DNA of 28,883 nt, taken from NCBI GenBank assembly GCA_040080075.1, contig JBEBJD010000261.1:1-28883 (forward strand). The letters run 5' to 3'. Shown here one piece after another: positions 16,031-24,732 of this stretch; the first letter of the stretch is position 1; each line of letters opens with the position of its first letter. The position numbers and the translations under genes were made by a program. The notes under the pieces are model-generated. The model searched no databases. It was not told the DNA's origin and worked only from the letters and a program-made list of their open reading frames with translations. This DNA comes from JANNFX01 sp040080075. Lineage in GTDB: Bacteria > Pseudomonadota > Alphaproteobacteria > Rhizobiales > Hyphomicrobiaceae.

Positions 16031-19000
16031 TTACAGAACGAAGTCTTGAGCCGAAAGGGTGACGAGGCCTGAAAGCGTGATGCTGAAGTCGGCCTTGGCG
16101 TCGCCGTTCAGATCGCCTTCGATGACAGTTCTATCCCGGCTCGTGCCCTTCTCGTTTATCTCGAACCAGTGCAGTTGCCCCTTTACACCTGTAAACTCCG
16201 CGTCTTCTTTGGCGAGGAATTTGAACGCAGCGTTGCCAGACGCACTGCCGTTGGCATCGATGCCGCTTAAGTCGATCTCGTCCCGGAGGTGCACGAAATC
16301 GGTAATGAGATCGCTCGTGGATCCAGTCTTGCTGGTCTCCTTCGCGGTATTGAATACGAAGACGTCATTGCCTGCGCCACCAGACATCACGTCACTACCC
16401 AAGCCGCCAATCAAGCGGTCGTTTCCTGCCATGCCATAGAGACTGTCATTACCCGCAAGCCCAAAAATTTGATCGATGTCGCTGCCGCCCATCAGAACAT
16501 CCGCACCGGACGTGCCTGTCAGTGCCTCTGGAGTAACATTCTCAACCGCGAGCGTGAAGGCCGCGCTTGTTGTATCGGACGATGGGTCTGAACCGTCATC
16601 GGCGATGACAGCGACCACGTACGATGATTTCGTTTCAAAATCGAGGATCACGCCGGCTTTGAGAAAGAGCGCGTTGCCGTCGATCTCAAAATAGCTTGCA
16701 TCCGTGCCGGTCAACGCCAGGGTGTTGATGCCGCCGTCAATGTCGGTCACGGCAATATCCGCGACCTTGATAGGGGCCGGGACAGCGGTGTTCTCGACGA
16801 TGCTGCTGACGGCCGTTGTAAGTAATACGGCGGATGGGGCGTCGTTGTTGCCAGCAATGGCGACGTCGATCGTTTGGCTTGCCGTGCCGTCGAATGACGT
16901 GACGGTCAGCGTGTCATGAACGACCTGACCACCCGCGAGCGCCTGCACCGCTAGCTGCCCATTGTCGAGGGAGTAACCCCAGACGCCGGTCTGGGCGTTG
17001 AACGCGAACCAGCCGTATGCGCCGGTAAGATTGTCCGGTTCCAGGAACACGGATTGACCGCTATCAGGATCAGTGACTGTCAGTGTGCCGCCCGCCGTCA
17101 AGGTCCCATCTTCGGCGACAGATCCAACCGCCGCGCCTGAAATCTTTGCCGGCTCGTTGGTGCCCGTAATGGTGACATCGAGTGTCTGCTGTGCCGTGCC
17201 GTCGAATGATTTGACGATCAGGGTGTCGTGTACGACCTGCCCTCCGTCGAGGGCTTGAACGCCGCCCGCAGAGTTCGACAGCGCATAAGTCCAGCTCCCG
17301 TTCGCCGAGTTGAGCGTGAACACGCCGTAGGTTCCATTGACATTGGCGGGAGTCTGGAACTTTGCTTCGCCGGTATCAACGTCCGTGACCGTGAGCTTTC
17401 CACCCGTCGCAAGCGTGCCATCCTCGGTGACCGCACCCACCGCAGAGCCTGTGATCACGGCTATGTCGTTCGTACCGGTAATCGTAACGTCGATCATCTG
17501 GTTTGCCGTACCGTCGGACGACTTCACGGTGATCGTATCGTGCACCACCTGACCGCCAGTGAGGGACTGAACGACCGGTGTGCCGTTGTTAAGTGCGTAG
17601 CCCCAGACACCGTTCGCCGCGTTGAAGGAGAAGGACCCATACAAACCGCTAAGAGCCGTGGTGGTTTGAAACTTGCTCTGGCCTGCATCGGCATCGCTGA
17701 TGGTTAGCGTTCCGCCCGTGGTCACGGTGCCGTCTTCTCCGACAGCACCCGTTGCCGTGCCAGAGATCAGCGCTACGTCATTTGTACCTGTGATAGTGAC
17801 GGTCACCGGCTCGCTTTCGATGCCGTCGAAGGTGGTGACCGTGATTGAATCTTGCACCGTTTGCCCGGCTGTCAACGCCTGAACATTTGCTGCGTTATTG
17901 TTGAGCGTGTACGTCCATACTCCCGTCGTCTCATTGAATGTGAAGGCGCCATAGGTACTGGCAAGGGCTGTTACAGGCTGGAACTGGGTCGCACCGGTAT
18001 GACTGGGATCGACAGCCAACACGCCGTTTGCAGATTGAATTCCATCCTCGGCGACAGCGCCGGTTTCAACGCCATGAATGGTATCGTCGTCAAGAATCGT
18101 GAGGGTTAAGGGCGGCGCAACCTGAGTGCCCACATTTGAAAACGTCACTGCAAACGTCTCGTTGGCTTCGGGCGTCTCATCGCCAGCGACGAGAATATCA
18201 ACAGTGGCCATCGACTGCCCGGCGGCAAAGGTGACCTGACCCAACGGCAATACCCCGCCCGGGAAGTCGGTCGCGTCCGCCGTTCCAGCAGTGACCGCCC
18301 AGTCGAGTGTTTGAGCAACTGCCGTCGCACCCTGGCGGAAGACTTGGACCTGAAATGTGGTCGTACCTGCGTTGCCCTCGTCTAGTGACGATTTAACGGG
18401 CGTTACGGTGTAGGTCGAGTCATCGTTCACGATCATGCCGGTCACTGCCGAAGTGACGATGGTGCCATGTTCGGACGCATTCGACAGTGTGACTGTGAAT
18501 GTCTCGTCGGCTTCAATGTTCGAGTCCTGTTGAATATTGACCGTCAGCGTCATCGACGCGACGCCCGCCTCAAACGTGATGGTGCCGCTTGGGAAGGCAC
18601 CGCCGGTGAAATCCGAAGCCGAAGCCTGTGATAGGCCAGACCCGGTCACAGCGTAATCGACCGTCTGTTCGTTTGCCAAATAGCCAGTGCGCGTGATCGT
18701 GAATGTGAGCGGCGTGCCTTCTGGTGCAGATGACGTTTCTTGAGCAATCGACAGCTGAGTGTCATCGTTCAGTACGTTGATGCGGATCAAGTCCTGCCAG
18801 TAGGCGAAGTTTGGTCCCTGCGTGCCAACATCCATGCGAACGGGATTATTGAGTCCGAGGTAGAAGTGCTCATCGCTCTCTAAGTCGTAATCGCCAACAA
18901 TATTGAACGATATTGTAGCCGTCTGCTGACCTGCAGCGAACGAGATGACTTGGCTCCCGGGAAAGACCCCGCCCTCGAAATCCTGGGCATCGACGCCAGC

Positions 19001-20245
19001 ACTAACGTCTGGATACTCATTCCAATAATAATACTCGATGGGATTGACGGTCACGCTGCCCGCCTGATCATAGAGTGACCGGGTCAGCGTAGCGGTGATG
19101 GTCGTGAACCCGCCGTTACCTTCATTCACTGAAATCGTATCCGTCGCAAACTCGACGATCCGAACTGAGACCGTTGCCGTGTTGCTACCCGATCCAATAT
19201 CCTGAATTGAATAGTTACCGCCATTGACATCCCGGCCGTCACCGACAATGCTTGCGCCGTTGCCCCAAGCGGTGATCTCACCGCTCAATGTGCCCGAGTT
19301 GATTGCGAGTGGGCCGCTTATGCCAGCGCCGCCAAACTCGGCGTACGTGAGATAAGCTTGGCCACTGTTGATGAGATGAGCGGAACTACCGTCCGGACCG
19401 TATCCTTCAAACTGTGGCGCCGTGGCTCCACCACCTCCTGCAGCGATCGCACTGCCAAAAATTTGGGTAGAATCCGCGCCGAGCGTCCCGTGATTGATGA
19501 GAATGGCTCCGTTCGAGCCACTCCCGCCGCCGCCAAAATGGGTCGCAGCCTGAGCAAGCCCACCGACGCCTCCAGCGCCCCCTGTGACACTGTTCGACTG
19601 CAGTGTAACGTTCTCAAGCGTTGCAATTCCAAGATTTAAGACGATGGCAGCCTCGGCGCCATTTCCGCCCCGACCACTGCTACTGGAGGGAACGTCGGAT
19701 CCACTGCCGCCGCCCATTCCGCCGTTACCGCCGATGGCAGAACTATTGGAAATGGTAACATTATTCAGGACAAGACTGCCCGCATTATAGATCGAACCGG
19801 CGGCGCTGGACCCGTCGCCACCATTTGGGGCGTGAACAATAGTACCTTCGTAATCACCCGTCACATATTGACCATCAGCCCCATCGGCACCAGCGTCATG
19901 CCCGCCGGTTAAATCGATATCGCTAAGCGCCAACTGGCCGCCTTCAGCAATTGTGAAATGGCGCGACGTGCCCTGCGCATCGATTTTGATGTCTGCAATG
20001 CCGTCGAAATCAATATCGCCTTCGATGTCGATAAACGGCGATGGACCACCCACAACAAGGGCGCTATTCAATTGCAAAATAACCCGGTCACCAGACGTGT
20101 GGTTCGGCGCCAATAGGCTCGCTGAAAACTCAATGGTTGAGGCGGCCGATCCGTTCTGGGCCCGGGCCAGGGCCTCCCGGAGGCTGGTTTTTCCGTCATT
20201 CGGGTCGACAACGTCGAAGATCGTATCGACAATATTCGCAACCAT
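16031..20245 (-). CDS. Giant RTX adhesin-like protein: CSLREA, beta-helix, Calx-beta, VCBS, cadherin-like, RTX
   Basis: About 1404 aa. Order (residues counted from this start): a CSLREA-type start (DPNDGKTSLREALARA, about 14-29); a Gly/Asn/Ser-rich right-handed beta-helix-like region (about 90-350); three Calx-beta domains (about 360-720), each ending in a NDD/DDD loop; four VCBS repeats of about 102 aa (725-1134), each with an EDG and ending near ITGTND; one cadherin-like domain (about 1140-1238); RTX nonapeptides (about 1240-1300) and a serralysin-like C-terminal region ending QDFVL. There is no Sec signal, so type I secretion is expected. Likely role: surface adhesion or biofilm matrix. 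ATG at 20243-20245 is preferred; a TTG seven codons upstream also keeps the frame. It is divergent from dusA. Confidence 0.9.
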   Translation of the reverse strand: MVANIVDTIFDVVDPNDGKTSLREALARAQNGSAASTIEFSASLLAPNHTSGDRVILQLNSALVVGGPSPFIDIEGDIDFDGIADIKIDAQGTSRHFTIAEGGQLALSDIDLTGGHDAGADGADGQYVTGDYEGTIVHAPNGGDGSSAAGSIYNAGSLVLNNVTISNSSAIGGNGGMGGGSGSDVPSSSSGRGGNGAEAAIVLNLGIATLENVTLQSNSVTGGAGGVGGLAQAATHFGGGGSGSNGAILINHGTLGADSTQIFGSAIAAGGGGATAPQFEGYGPDGSSAHLINSGQAYLTYAEFGGAGISGPLAINSGTLSGEITAWGNGASIVGDGRDVNGGNYSIQDIGSGSNTATVSVRIVEFATDTISVNEGNGGFTTITATLTRSLYDQAGSVTVNPIEYYYWNEYPDVSAGVDAQDFEGGVFPGSQVISFAAGQQTATISFNIVGDYDLESDEHFYLGLNNPVRMDVGTQGPNFAYWQDLIRINVLNDDTQLSIAQETSSAPEGTPLTFTITRTGYLANEQTVDYAVTGSGLSQASASDFTGGAFPSGTITFEAGVASMTLTVNIQQDSNIEADETFTVTLSNASEHGTIVTSAVTGMIVNDDSTYTVTPVKSSLDEGNAGTTTFQVQVFRQGATAVAQTLDWAVTAGTADATDFPGGVLPLGQVTFAAGQSMATVDILVAGDETPEANETFAVTFSNVGTQVAPPLTLTILDDDTIHGVETGAVAEDGIQSANGVLAVDPSHTGATQFQPVTALASTYGAFTFNETTGVWTYTLNNNAANVQALTAGQTVQDSITVTTFDGIESEPVTVTITGTNDVALISGTATGAVGEDGTVTTGGTLTISDADAGQSKFQTTTALSGLYGSFSFNAANGVWGYALNNGTPVVQSLTGGQVVHDTITVKSSDGTANQMIDVTITGTNDIAVITGSAVGAVTEDGTLATGGKLTVTDVDTGEAKFQTPANVNGTYGVFTLNSANGSWTYALSNSAGGVQALDGGQVVHDTLIVKSFDGTAQQTLDVTITGTNEPAKISGAAVGSVAEDGTLTAGGTLTVTDPDSGQSVFLEPDNLTGAYGWFAFNAQTGVWGYSLDNGQLAVQALAGGQVVHDTLTVTSFDGTASQTIDVAIAGNNDAPSAVLLTTAVSSIVENTAVPAPIKVADIAVTDIDGGINTLALTGTDASYFEIDGNALFLKAGVILDFETKSSYVVAVIADDGSDPSSDTTSAAFTLAVENVTPEALTGTSGADVLMGGSDIDQIFGLAGNDSLYGMAGNDRLIGGLGSDVMSGGAGNDVFVFNTAKETSKTGSTSDLITDFVHLRDEIDLSGIDANGSASGNAAFKFLAKEDAEFTGVKGQLHWFEINEKGTSRDRTVIEGDLNGDAKADFSITLSGLVTLSAQDFVL
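16844..18073 (-). repeat. Tandem array of four VCBS repeats within the RTX gene
   Basis: Four units of about 305 bp encode VCBS domains. Shared blocks are EDGT, YGxFxFN, VWxYxLxN, QALxxGQxVxDxxxV, SFDG and TITGTN. The DNA copies have diverged at synonymous sites but remain recognisable, for instance at the tract coding GGQVVHDT near 16915, 17225 and 17530. The first transcribed unit is the most divergent. Confidence 0.85.
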
Positions 20246-20653
20246 TAAAGCCGGCCCCCGCCCCAAGTATTCAGTCTAGGGACCAACGATAAACTATTGT
20301 TGTTAATGGAAACCAAATTATGGTCTGCCTGATCAAAGCGTTGCGGCGAACGCAAATTTCGATTGTTGTATCCAACCCGCTTCCCTGCCAGGTCCTGCGG
20401 ACTCGACCACGCAGCAACAGGCGTGGCGAACACACCTGCGTTAGGGCACAATCGGCGGGGACTATCTTTGGGCACCTATCCTGCCCCACCATAAGGCTAG
20501 CGTACTCATCAGACGATGGGTACTGCTTGCAGGCGGGTCGCAGATCTGTCACATCGCATCAATGTGTGAGCGCCCAATACCTTGCCACAGCGCCCAGCGT
20601 GTGGAATGCATCGCGAACTGTGATTGAGTGAAAGCGCCTCTGGCACACACCCT
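20246..20653. other. Divergent intergenic region between the RTX gene and dusA
   Basis: About 400 bp without a recognisable gene. The part next to the RTX gene (20280-20330) is distinctly A+T-rich, as expected of a promoter, but no clear -35/-10 pair could be fixed on either strand. The rest, towards dusA, is G+C-rich and shows nothing I can name. Confidence 0.45.
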
Positions 20654-21670
20654 ATGACACTCGCACCCAACACCTTTTGTATTGCACCGATGATGGAGTG
20701 GAGTGACCGGCATTGCCGGTACTTCCACCGGCTGATAACGCGCGACGCATTACTTTACACCGAGATGGTGACAGCAGACGCAGTGATCCGTGGCAAACGC
20801 GAGCAGTTGCTGGGCTTCTCTAACGAAGAACACCCTATTGCCTTGCAGCTTGGCGGGTCCGATCCCGAAAAGCTCGCCCAAGCCGCCCGCATCGGGGAAG
20901 ACTACGGTTACGACGAAATCAATTTGAACGCCGGATGCCCGTCTGACCGCGTTCAGGAGGGACGTTTTGGTGCCTGCCTGATGGCCGAACCGGATCTAGT
21001 CGCCCAGTGCGTGGCCGCGATGCGCACCCGCGTCTCCGTGCCCGTCACCGTCAAATGCCGTATCGGCATCGACGATCAGGACGAGGAAACCGATTTCCAG
21101 CGCTTTATCGAGACTGTAAAAACCGCCGGATGCGAGACGTTCATCGTGCATGCGCGCAAGGCTTGGCTGAAAGGACTATCGCCCAAGGAAAACCGGGAAG
21201 TGCCGCCACTCGATTACGCACGTGTTTACCGCTTGAAAGCGGCGCATCCTGATTTACGCATTATCATCAATGGTGGAATTGAAACACTTGAAGCCTGCAA
21301 AACGCATTTGAACCACGTGGACGGGGTGATGCTCGGCCGGGCCGCGTATCACGATCCTTATCTTTTGGCATCGGTGGATCACTGCTTCTTTGGAAGCACA
21401 GCACCCCAACGGTCACGAGCCGAGATCTTATCGGCATTGGTCCCTTATGCTGAGGCCCACATCGCAAGCGGCGGTAAGATCAACAATATTACCCGGCATA
21501 TCCTGGGACTCTATCATCAGCAACCGCGCGGGCGCCTGTTTCGCCGCTTCTTGAGTGAGAGCGTGACGAAGGCCAATGCCGGTGCAAGCCTCCTCAACCA
21601 CGCCGCCAGTCTCGTTGAAGGCGGGGCACCCGCGTCACGGCTTGGCAGCGGCATGGCGGGAGTTGCCTGA
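20654..21670 (+). CDS. dusA: tRNA-dihydrouridine synthase DusA
   Basis: FMN enzyme that reduces uridines in the tRNA D-loop (positions 20/20a in E. coli) with NADPH. The protein is 338 aa from ATG 20654. Markers are IAPMMEWSDRHCRYFHRL at the N-terminus, YTEMVTADAVIRG, LQLGGSDP, catalytic Cys95 in NLNAGCPSDRVQ, FGACLM, FIVHARKAWLKGLSPKENR, and the DusA-type tail RHILGLYHQQPRGRLFRRFLSE. A TTG at 20624 would add ten residues; the ATG fits the usual DusA N-terminus better, although neither has a good ribosome binding site. The next gene starts 2 bp after the stop, so they are one operon. Confidence 0.96.
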   Translation: MTLAPNTFCIAPMMEWSDRHCRYFHRLITRDALLYTEMVTADAVIRGKREQLLGFSNEEHPIALQLGGSDPEKLAQAARIGEDYGYDEINLNAGCPSDRVQEGRFGACLMAEPDLVAQCVAAMRTRVSVPVTVKCRIGIDDQDEETDFQRFIETVKTAGCETFIVHARKAWLKGLSPKENREVPPLDYARVYRLKAAHPDLRIIINGGIETLEACKTHLNHVDGVMLGRAAYHDPYLLASVDHCFFGSTAPQRSRAEILSALVPYAEAHIASGGKINNITRHILGLYHQQPRGRLFRRFLSESVTKANAGASLLNHAASLVEGGAPASRLGSGMAGVA

Positions 21671-21672
21671 CC

Positions 21673-22500
21673 ATGGCCCTTGCAATGACGGGCCAAGGTT
21701 TGTGGCTTCTGATTGGTGTGGTGATCGTTGCTGGATTGGCTGCTGGTTTTTTATCGGGCCTGCTCGGAATCGGCGGTGGTGGCATTCTTGTACCCGTGTT
21801 GTATGAGGCGTTCGGTGCCGCAGGCGTGCCGGAGGAGGTGCGCATGCACGTAGCGCTCGGCACCACGCTCGCCGTTATTGCACCCACGGTCTTGCGCTCC
21901 CTTGCAGCGCATCATGCGCGGGGTGCTGTAGACGTTCTTGTTGTAATAAGAATCGGCCCATGGGTGGCGCTTGGCGTCGTTGCCGGAACGCTGATCGCCA
22001 AAGATGCCAGTTCAGAGGCGCTTCGCTGGGTGTGGATCGTTTTTGGCACGCTACTCGCTGGCAAAATGGCGCTCGGCCACGACGGCTGGCGGATTGCCGA
22101 TCGATTGCCGCGACCGCCGTTCCTGGAAGCCGTGGCCTTCGTCATAGGCACCATTTCAACGCTCATGGGCATTGGCGGAGCAACGTTCACCGTGCCGCTC
22201 CTGACACTGCACGGTAAGCCGCTCTTGCAATCCGTAGCTACGGCCACCGGCATCGGCCCCATCATCGCGGTGCCTGGTCTTATCGGTTACGTCTGGTCCG
22301 GCTGGGGCGCACCGGGACTTCCGCCCTATTCAATGGGCTATGTAAGTCTGAGCGCACTTCTGATCATGCCTCTCAGCGTTTTCGCTGCACCCTTTGGTGT
22401 GCGCCTGGCACATGGCATAGAAAAAAGAAAACTCGAACTTGCGTTCGCCGCTTTTATTTCATGCGTTGTGGCCAGATTTTTGTGGACGCTCGCACATTGA
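21673..22500 (+). CDS. TauE/SafE family membrane protein downstream of dusA
   Basis: Third TauE/SafE-type permease of the window, 275 aa. The first half has FLSGLLGIGGGGILVPVLYEAF and HVALGTTLAVIAPTVLRSLAAH, the classic family pattern; the second half repeats it as STLMGIGGATFTVPLLTL. About eight helices are expected; the GIGGGG variety differs from both copies near cysN. It begins 2 bp after the dusA stop, so translation is probably coupled. The pairing with dusA gives no hint of the substrate; the sulfur-anion assignment is weaker than for the copies by the cys operon. Confidence 0.9.
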   Translation: MALAMTGQGLWLLIGVVIVAGLAAGFLSGLLGIGGGGILVPVLYEAFGAAGVPEEVRMHVALGTTLAVIAPTVLRSLAAHHARGAVDVLVVIRIGPWVALGVVAGTLIAKDASSEALRWVWIVFGTLLAGKMALGHDGWRIADRLPRPPFLEAVAFVIGTISTLMGIGGATFTVPLLTLHGKPLLQSVATATGIGPIIAVPGLIGYVWSGWGAPGLPPYSMGYVSLSALLIMPLSVFAAPFGVRLAHGIEKRKLELAFAAFISCVVARFLWTLAH

Positions 22501-22656
22501 TATCACGTGTTCCGATAGCATTTTTCACTCATCCGTACGCTGCATACGATGTCAGATTGCTGTCAGCGCACCTGAGCTAATGTGTTCTTGCTGGAGTTCA
22601 ACCGGCAATGCAATTTACGCGATTGTATGGTCAGGTTTTACTCCGGCGGTTAGCTG

Positions 22657-22705
22657 GCTTCGCTTGCCTCGCCGGCATCCCCGCAATGCTGGCGGGCAGC
22701 GAAGC
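22657..22705. repeat. Long imperfect hairpin (about 20 bp arms)
   Basis: Arms 22657-22678 and 22686-22705 pair almost throughout, with two single-T bulges and one G-T pair, around a 7-base loop; wobble pairs can extend the base a little further. No T-run follows. It lies between a TauE-like gene and a small ORF, and could be a REP-like element, an operon-end structure, or 5'-leader folding. Confidence 0.6.
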
Positions 22706-22728
22706 TGGTTTGACAAGCAGGTGTTCAT

Positions 22729-22926
22729 ATGACCGGCATGCTTCAATTTCTCGATGACATTGGCGATCTGGTTAGGGCGCAACCAATTGCCGGCTTGGGT
22801 CTGGCAATCGTCCTATTGATCTCACTGGCCGCAATGTGGTCAGCCCTTGAACGGCGCAATTCACGCAGGCGAATGCTTGAACGCAAGAGGCGTCAAAATG
22901 AAGATTGGCGCTCCCGAGGCGCTTAA
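22729..22926 (+). CDS. Small single-pass membrane protein, hypothetical
   Basis: A 65-residue open frame. It starts with a short amphipathic part, has one hydrophobic span (about residues 20-36, AGLGLAIVLLISLAAMW) and a strongly basic tail (ALERRNSRRRMLERKRRQ). The Arg-rich side should be cytoplasmic. A modest AGGTG precedes the ATG by 5 bases. No family is recognised. The hydrophobic/basic layout looks like a real micro-protein rather than chance, but without homologues it stays provisional. It stands alone between the hairpin and convergent dctA. Confidence 0.5.
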   Translation: MTGMLQFLDDIGDLVRAQPIAGLGLAIVLLISLAAMWSALERRNSRRRMLERKRRQNEDWRSRGA

Positions 22927-22976
22927 CAGTGGCCAACTGTCTCCAATGAACTGTTATGCGCCCTGATGTTGCAATC

Positions 22977-24275
22977 CTAACTCTGCCTCACCCGGCCGGA
23001 TCGAGCCGGCGCCTCAAGCTCTGCCGCCAGACGTTCATGATCGAGTGCATTTTCCCAATTTGAAACAACGATTGTTGCCACACCGTTGCCAACGAGGTTG
23101 GTCAGTGCCCGGGCTTCCGACATGAAACGGTCAACGCCCAGAATAAGTGCAATCGAGGCGACCGGGATGGAACTGCCCGATCCCAGCGTAGCCGCTAGCA
23201 CAATGAATCCCGAGCCTGTGACACCAGCCGCGCCCTTCGAGGTCAGAAGCAGAACGCCTAGAATGCCGAGTTGCTGTGCCAAACTCAATTCTGTGTTGGT
23301 GGCCTGCGCCAGAAACAAAGCCGCCATGGTCAGATAAATGCAAGTGCCATCAAGATTGAACGAATAGCCGGTTGGAATGACAAGCCCCACGACTTGGCTC
23401 TCACACCCGAGCTTCTCCATCTTGCCCATCATGCGCGGTAAAACGGTCTCTGAGGAAGAGGTTCCAAGAACGATCAGCAGTTCCTCGCGGATATAGCGGA
23501 TGAAAGCTAAGATCGAAAACCCATTGAGCCGGGCGATGAGCCCCAAAATGCCAAGCACGAATAGAATGCAGGTCAGATAGAACGACGCCATAAGTTTACC
23601 CAGCGCAAACAATGTTCCAAATCCGTATTTGCCAATGGTGTAGGCCATAGCGCCGAACGCGCCGATGGGGGCGGCCTTCATGATAATGGCAACGATACCG
23701 AACATCGCATGCGACAGTTGCCCGATGAGACCGGTTAAGCCTTGGACGCGCTCGCCCAAAGCTTGCAATGAGAAGGCAAACAGAACCGCAATGAAAAGTA
23801 CCTGAAGAATATTTCCTTCTGCGAAGGCGCCAACGAGAGTTGACGGGATGATGTTGAGCACGAACTCAACCGCGCTTTGCTCCTTGGCCTTGGTGACGTA
23901 AGACGAGATGTCCTTGGTGTCGAGCGAGTTCGCATCAATGTTCATACCAGCACCCGGCTGCACCAAATTGGCAACTACGAGGCCAACGATCAGCGCAAGC
24001 GTCGTCACAAGCTCGAAGTAGATAAGGGCCTTCACGCCAACGCGCCCCACCTGCTTCAAATTACTCATGCCGGCTATGCCGGTGACAACGGTGCAAAAAA
24101 TGATGGGACCAATCACCATCTTGATCAGCCGGATAAAGCCATCGCCGAGCGGCTTCATCTGCTGGCCAAGTTCGGGATAGAACGTGCCGAGTGCAATACC
24201 TATCACGATTGCAGCCAGGACCTGCGCATAGAGATGCGCGTACCACCGGACTTGATAAACGTGCGGCGCACTCAT
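22977..24275 (-). CDS. dctA: C4-dicarboxylate:cation symporter DctA family
   Basis: Imports succinate, fumarate, malate or related dicarboxylates with H+ or Na+ (DAACS family, PF00375). The 432 aa equals the usual DctA length. Seen: FIRLIKMVIGPIIFCTVVTGIAG, LGTSSSETVLPRMMGKMEKLG (the serine-rich reentrant loop HP1), YSFNLDGTCIYLTMAALFLAQ (TM7 motif), LLTSKGAAGVTGSGFIVLAATL (HP2) and LGVDRFMSEARALTNLVGNGVATIVVSNWE. Everything needed for transport appears intact. ATG at 24273-24275; the Shine-Dalgarno position is taken by a 9-G run (see separate entry). It is the last gene of the run with mfnB and folB, 33 bp after folB. Confidence 0.95.
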   Translation of the reverse strand: MSAPHVYQVRWYAHLYAQVLAAIVIGIALGTFYPELGQQMKPLGDGFIRLIKMVIGPIIFCTVVTGIAGMSNLKQVGRVGVKALIYFELVTTLALIVGLVVANLVQPGAGMNIDANSLDTKDISSYVTKAKEQSAVEFVLNIIPSTLVGAFAEGNILQVLFIAVLFAFSLQALGERVQGLTGLIGQLSHAMFGIVAIIMKAAPIGAFGAMAYTIGKYGFGTLFALGKLMASFYLTCILFVLGILGLIARLNGFSILAFIRYIREELLIVLGTSSSETVLPRMMGKMEKLGCESQVVGLVIPTGYSFNLDGTCIYLTMAALFLAQATNTELSLAQQLGILGVLLLTSKGAAGVTGSGFIVLAATLGSGSSIPVASIALILGVDRFMSEARALTNLVGNGVATIVVSNWENALDHERLAAELEAPARSGRVRQS

Positions 24276-24281
24276 TTCTTG

Positions 24282-24290
24282 CCCCCCCCC
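24282..24290 (-). repeat. G9 homopolymer at the dctA ribosome-binding position
   Basis: On the coding strand nine G residues end six bases before the dctA ATG, where the ribosome binding site belongs. An ATG overlapping the folB stop (TGATG, 24307-24309) reads into the tract; with nine Gs it is out of frame with dctA, with eight or eleven it would be in frame and add about eleven residues. Confidence 0.7.
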
Positions 24291-24308
24291 GGAAGCAGTC
24301 CAAAGCCA

Positions 24309-24731
24309 TCAAGAAGTGACGAGGCGCGTCCGGTAGATTTCGACGCCACGTATGGGGCCGCGCTCCAGCTTCTCTATCTTGATCAGCAGCCCGCCGATAC
24401 GCAGATCCTTCAGGAGCCGCTTTGCAATTTCCTCGGCAAAGGTTTCGACGAGATTGATGTGCCCCGACGAACCCAGTTCATCGATAGCATCGATAATGTC
24501 AGTGTAAGATGGTACTTCGATCATTTCGTCGACGGTGCTGCGCACATGCGGGGCCAGGTACGCATCGACCGATAGCCGCACTTTTTGCGTCACGCCCTTT
24601 TCTTCGGCATAAACACCGATGTGGCAATCGATAACGTAATCGTGGACAAAAATGCTATCGGGGCCGTGCGCGTCCGTGGACGGCACATGTAAGCTGGCAG
24701 CACTCTTGTGTCCGCTCCGGTGTTCCGTCAT
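24309..24731 (-). CDS. folB: Dihydroneopterin aldolase (FolB/MptD role)
   Basis: Cleaves dihydroneopterin to 6-hydroxymethyl-dihydropterin and glycolaldehyde, a step shared by folate and tetrahydromethanopterin synthesis. It is 140 aa from the ATG at 24729-24731. The first 25 residues are an extra tail; the domain follows with FVHDYVIDCHIGVYAEEKGV, YTDIIDAIDEL, NLVETFAEEIAKRLL and IKIEKLERG, including the Glu and Lys positions of the family. The start is one base after the mfnB stop (TGA-C-ATG), so the two are tightly coupled. That pairing suggests service in the C1-cofactor branch rather than, or as well as, folate; this is inference. Confidence 0.93.
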   Translation of the reverse strand: MTEHRSGHKSAASLHVPSTDAHGPDSIFVHDYVIDCHIGVYAEEKGVTQKVRLSVDAYLAPHVRSTVDEMIEVPSYTDIIDAIDELGSSGHINLVETFAEEIAKRLLKDLRIGGLLIKIEKLERGPIRGVEIYRTRLVTS

Positions 24732-24732
24732 G

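Noticed and set aside
15878..16072. Plus-strand 64-codon frame at the 3' end of the giant RTX gene
   Set aside because: It overlaps the RTX coding end, has no strong start signal and no recognisable motif.
16844..18073. Regular 300-bp repeats that could suggest a satellite or CRISPR-like array
   Set aside because: The repeats are in one reading frame, diverge at synonymous positions and encode VCBS domains; units are far too long for CRISPR.
24061..24312. Minus-strand 83-codon frame starting at the folB stop
   Set aside because: It is an out-of-frame reading of dctA created by the G9 tract; discussed as a possible switch rather than called as a gene.
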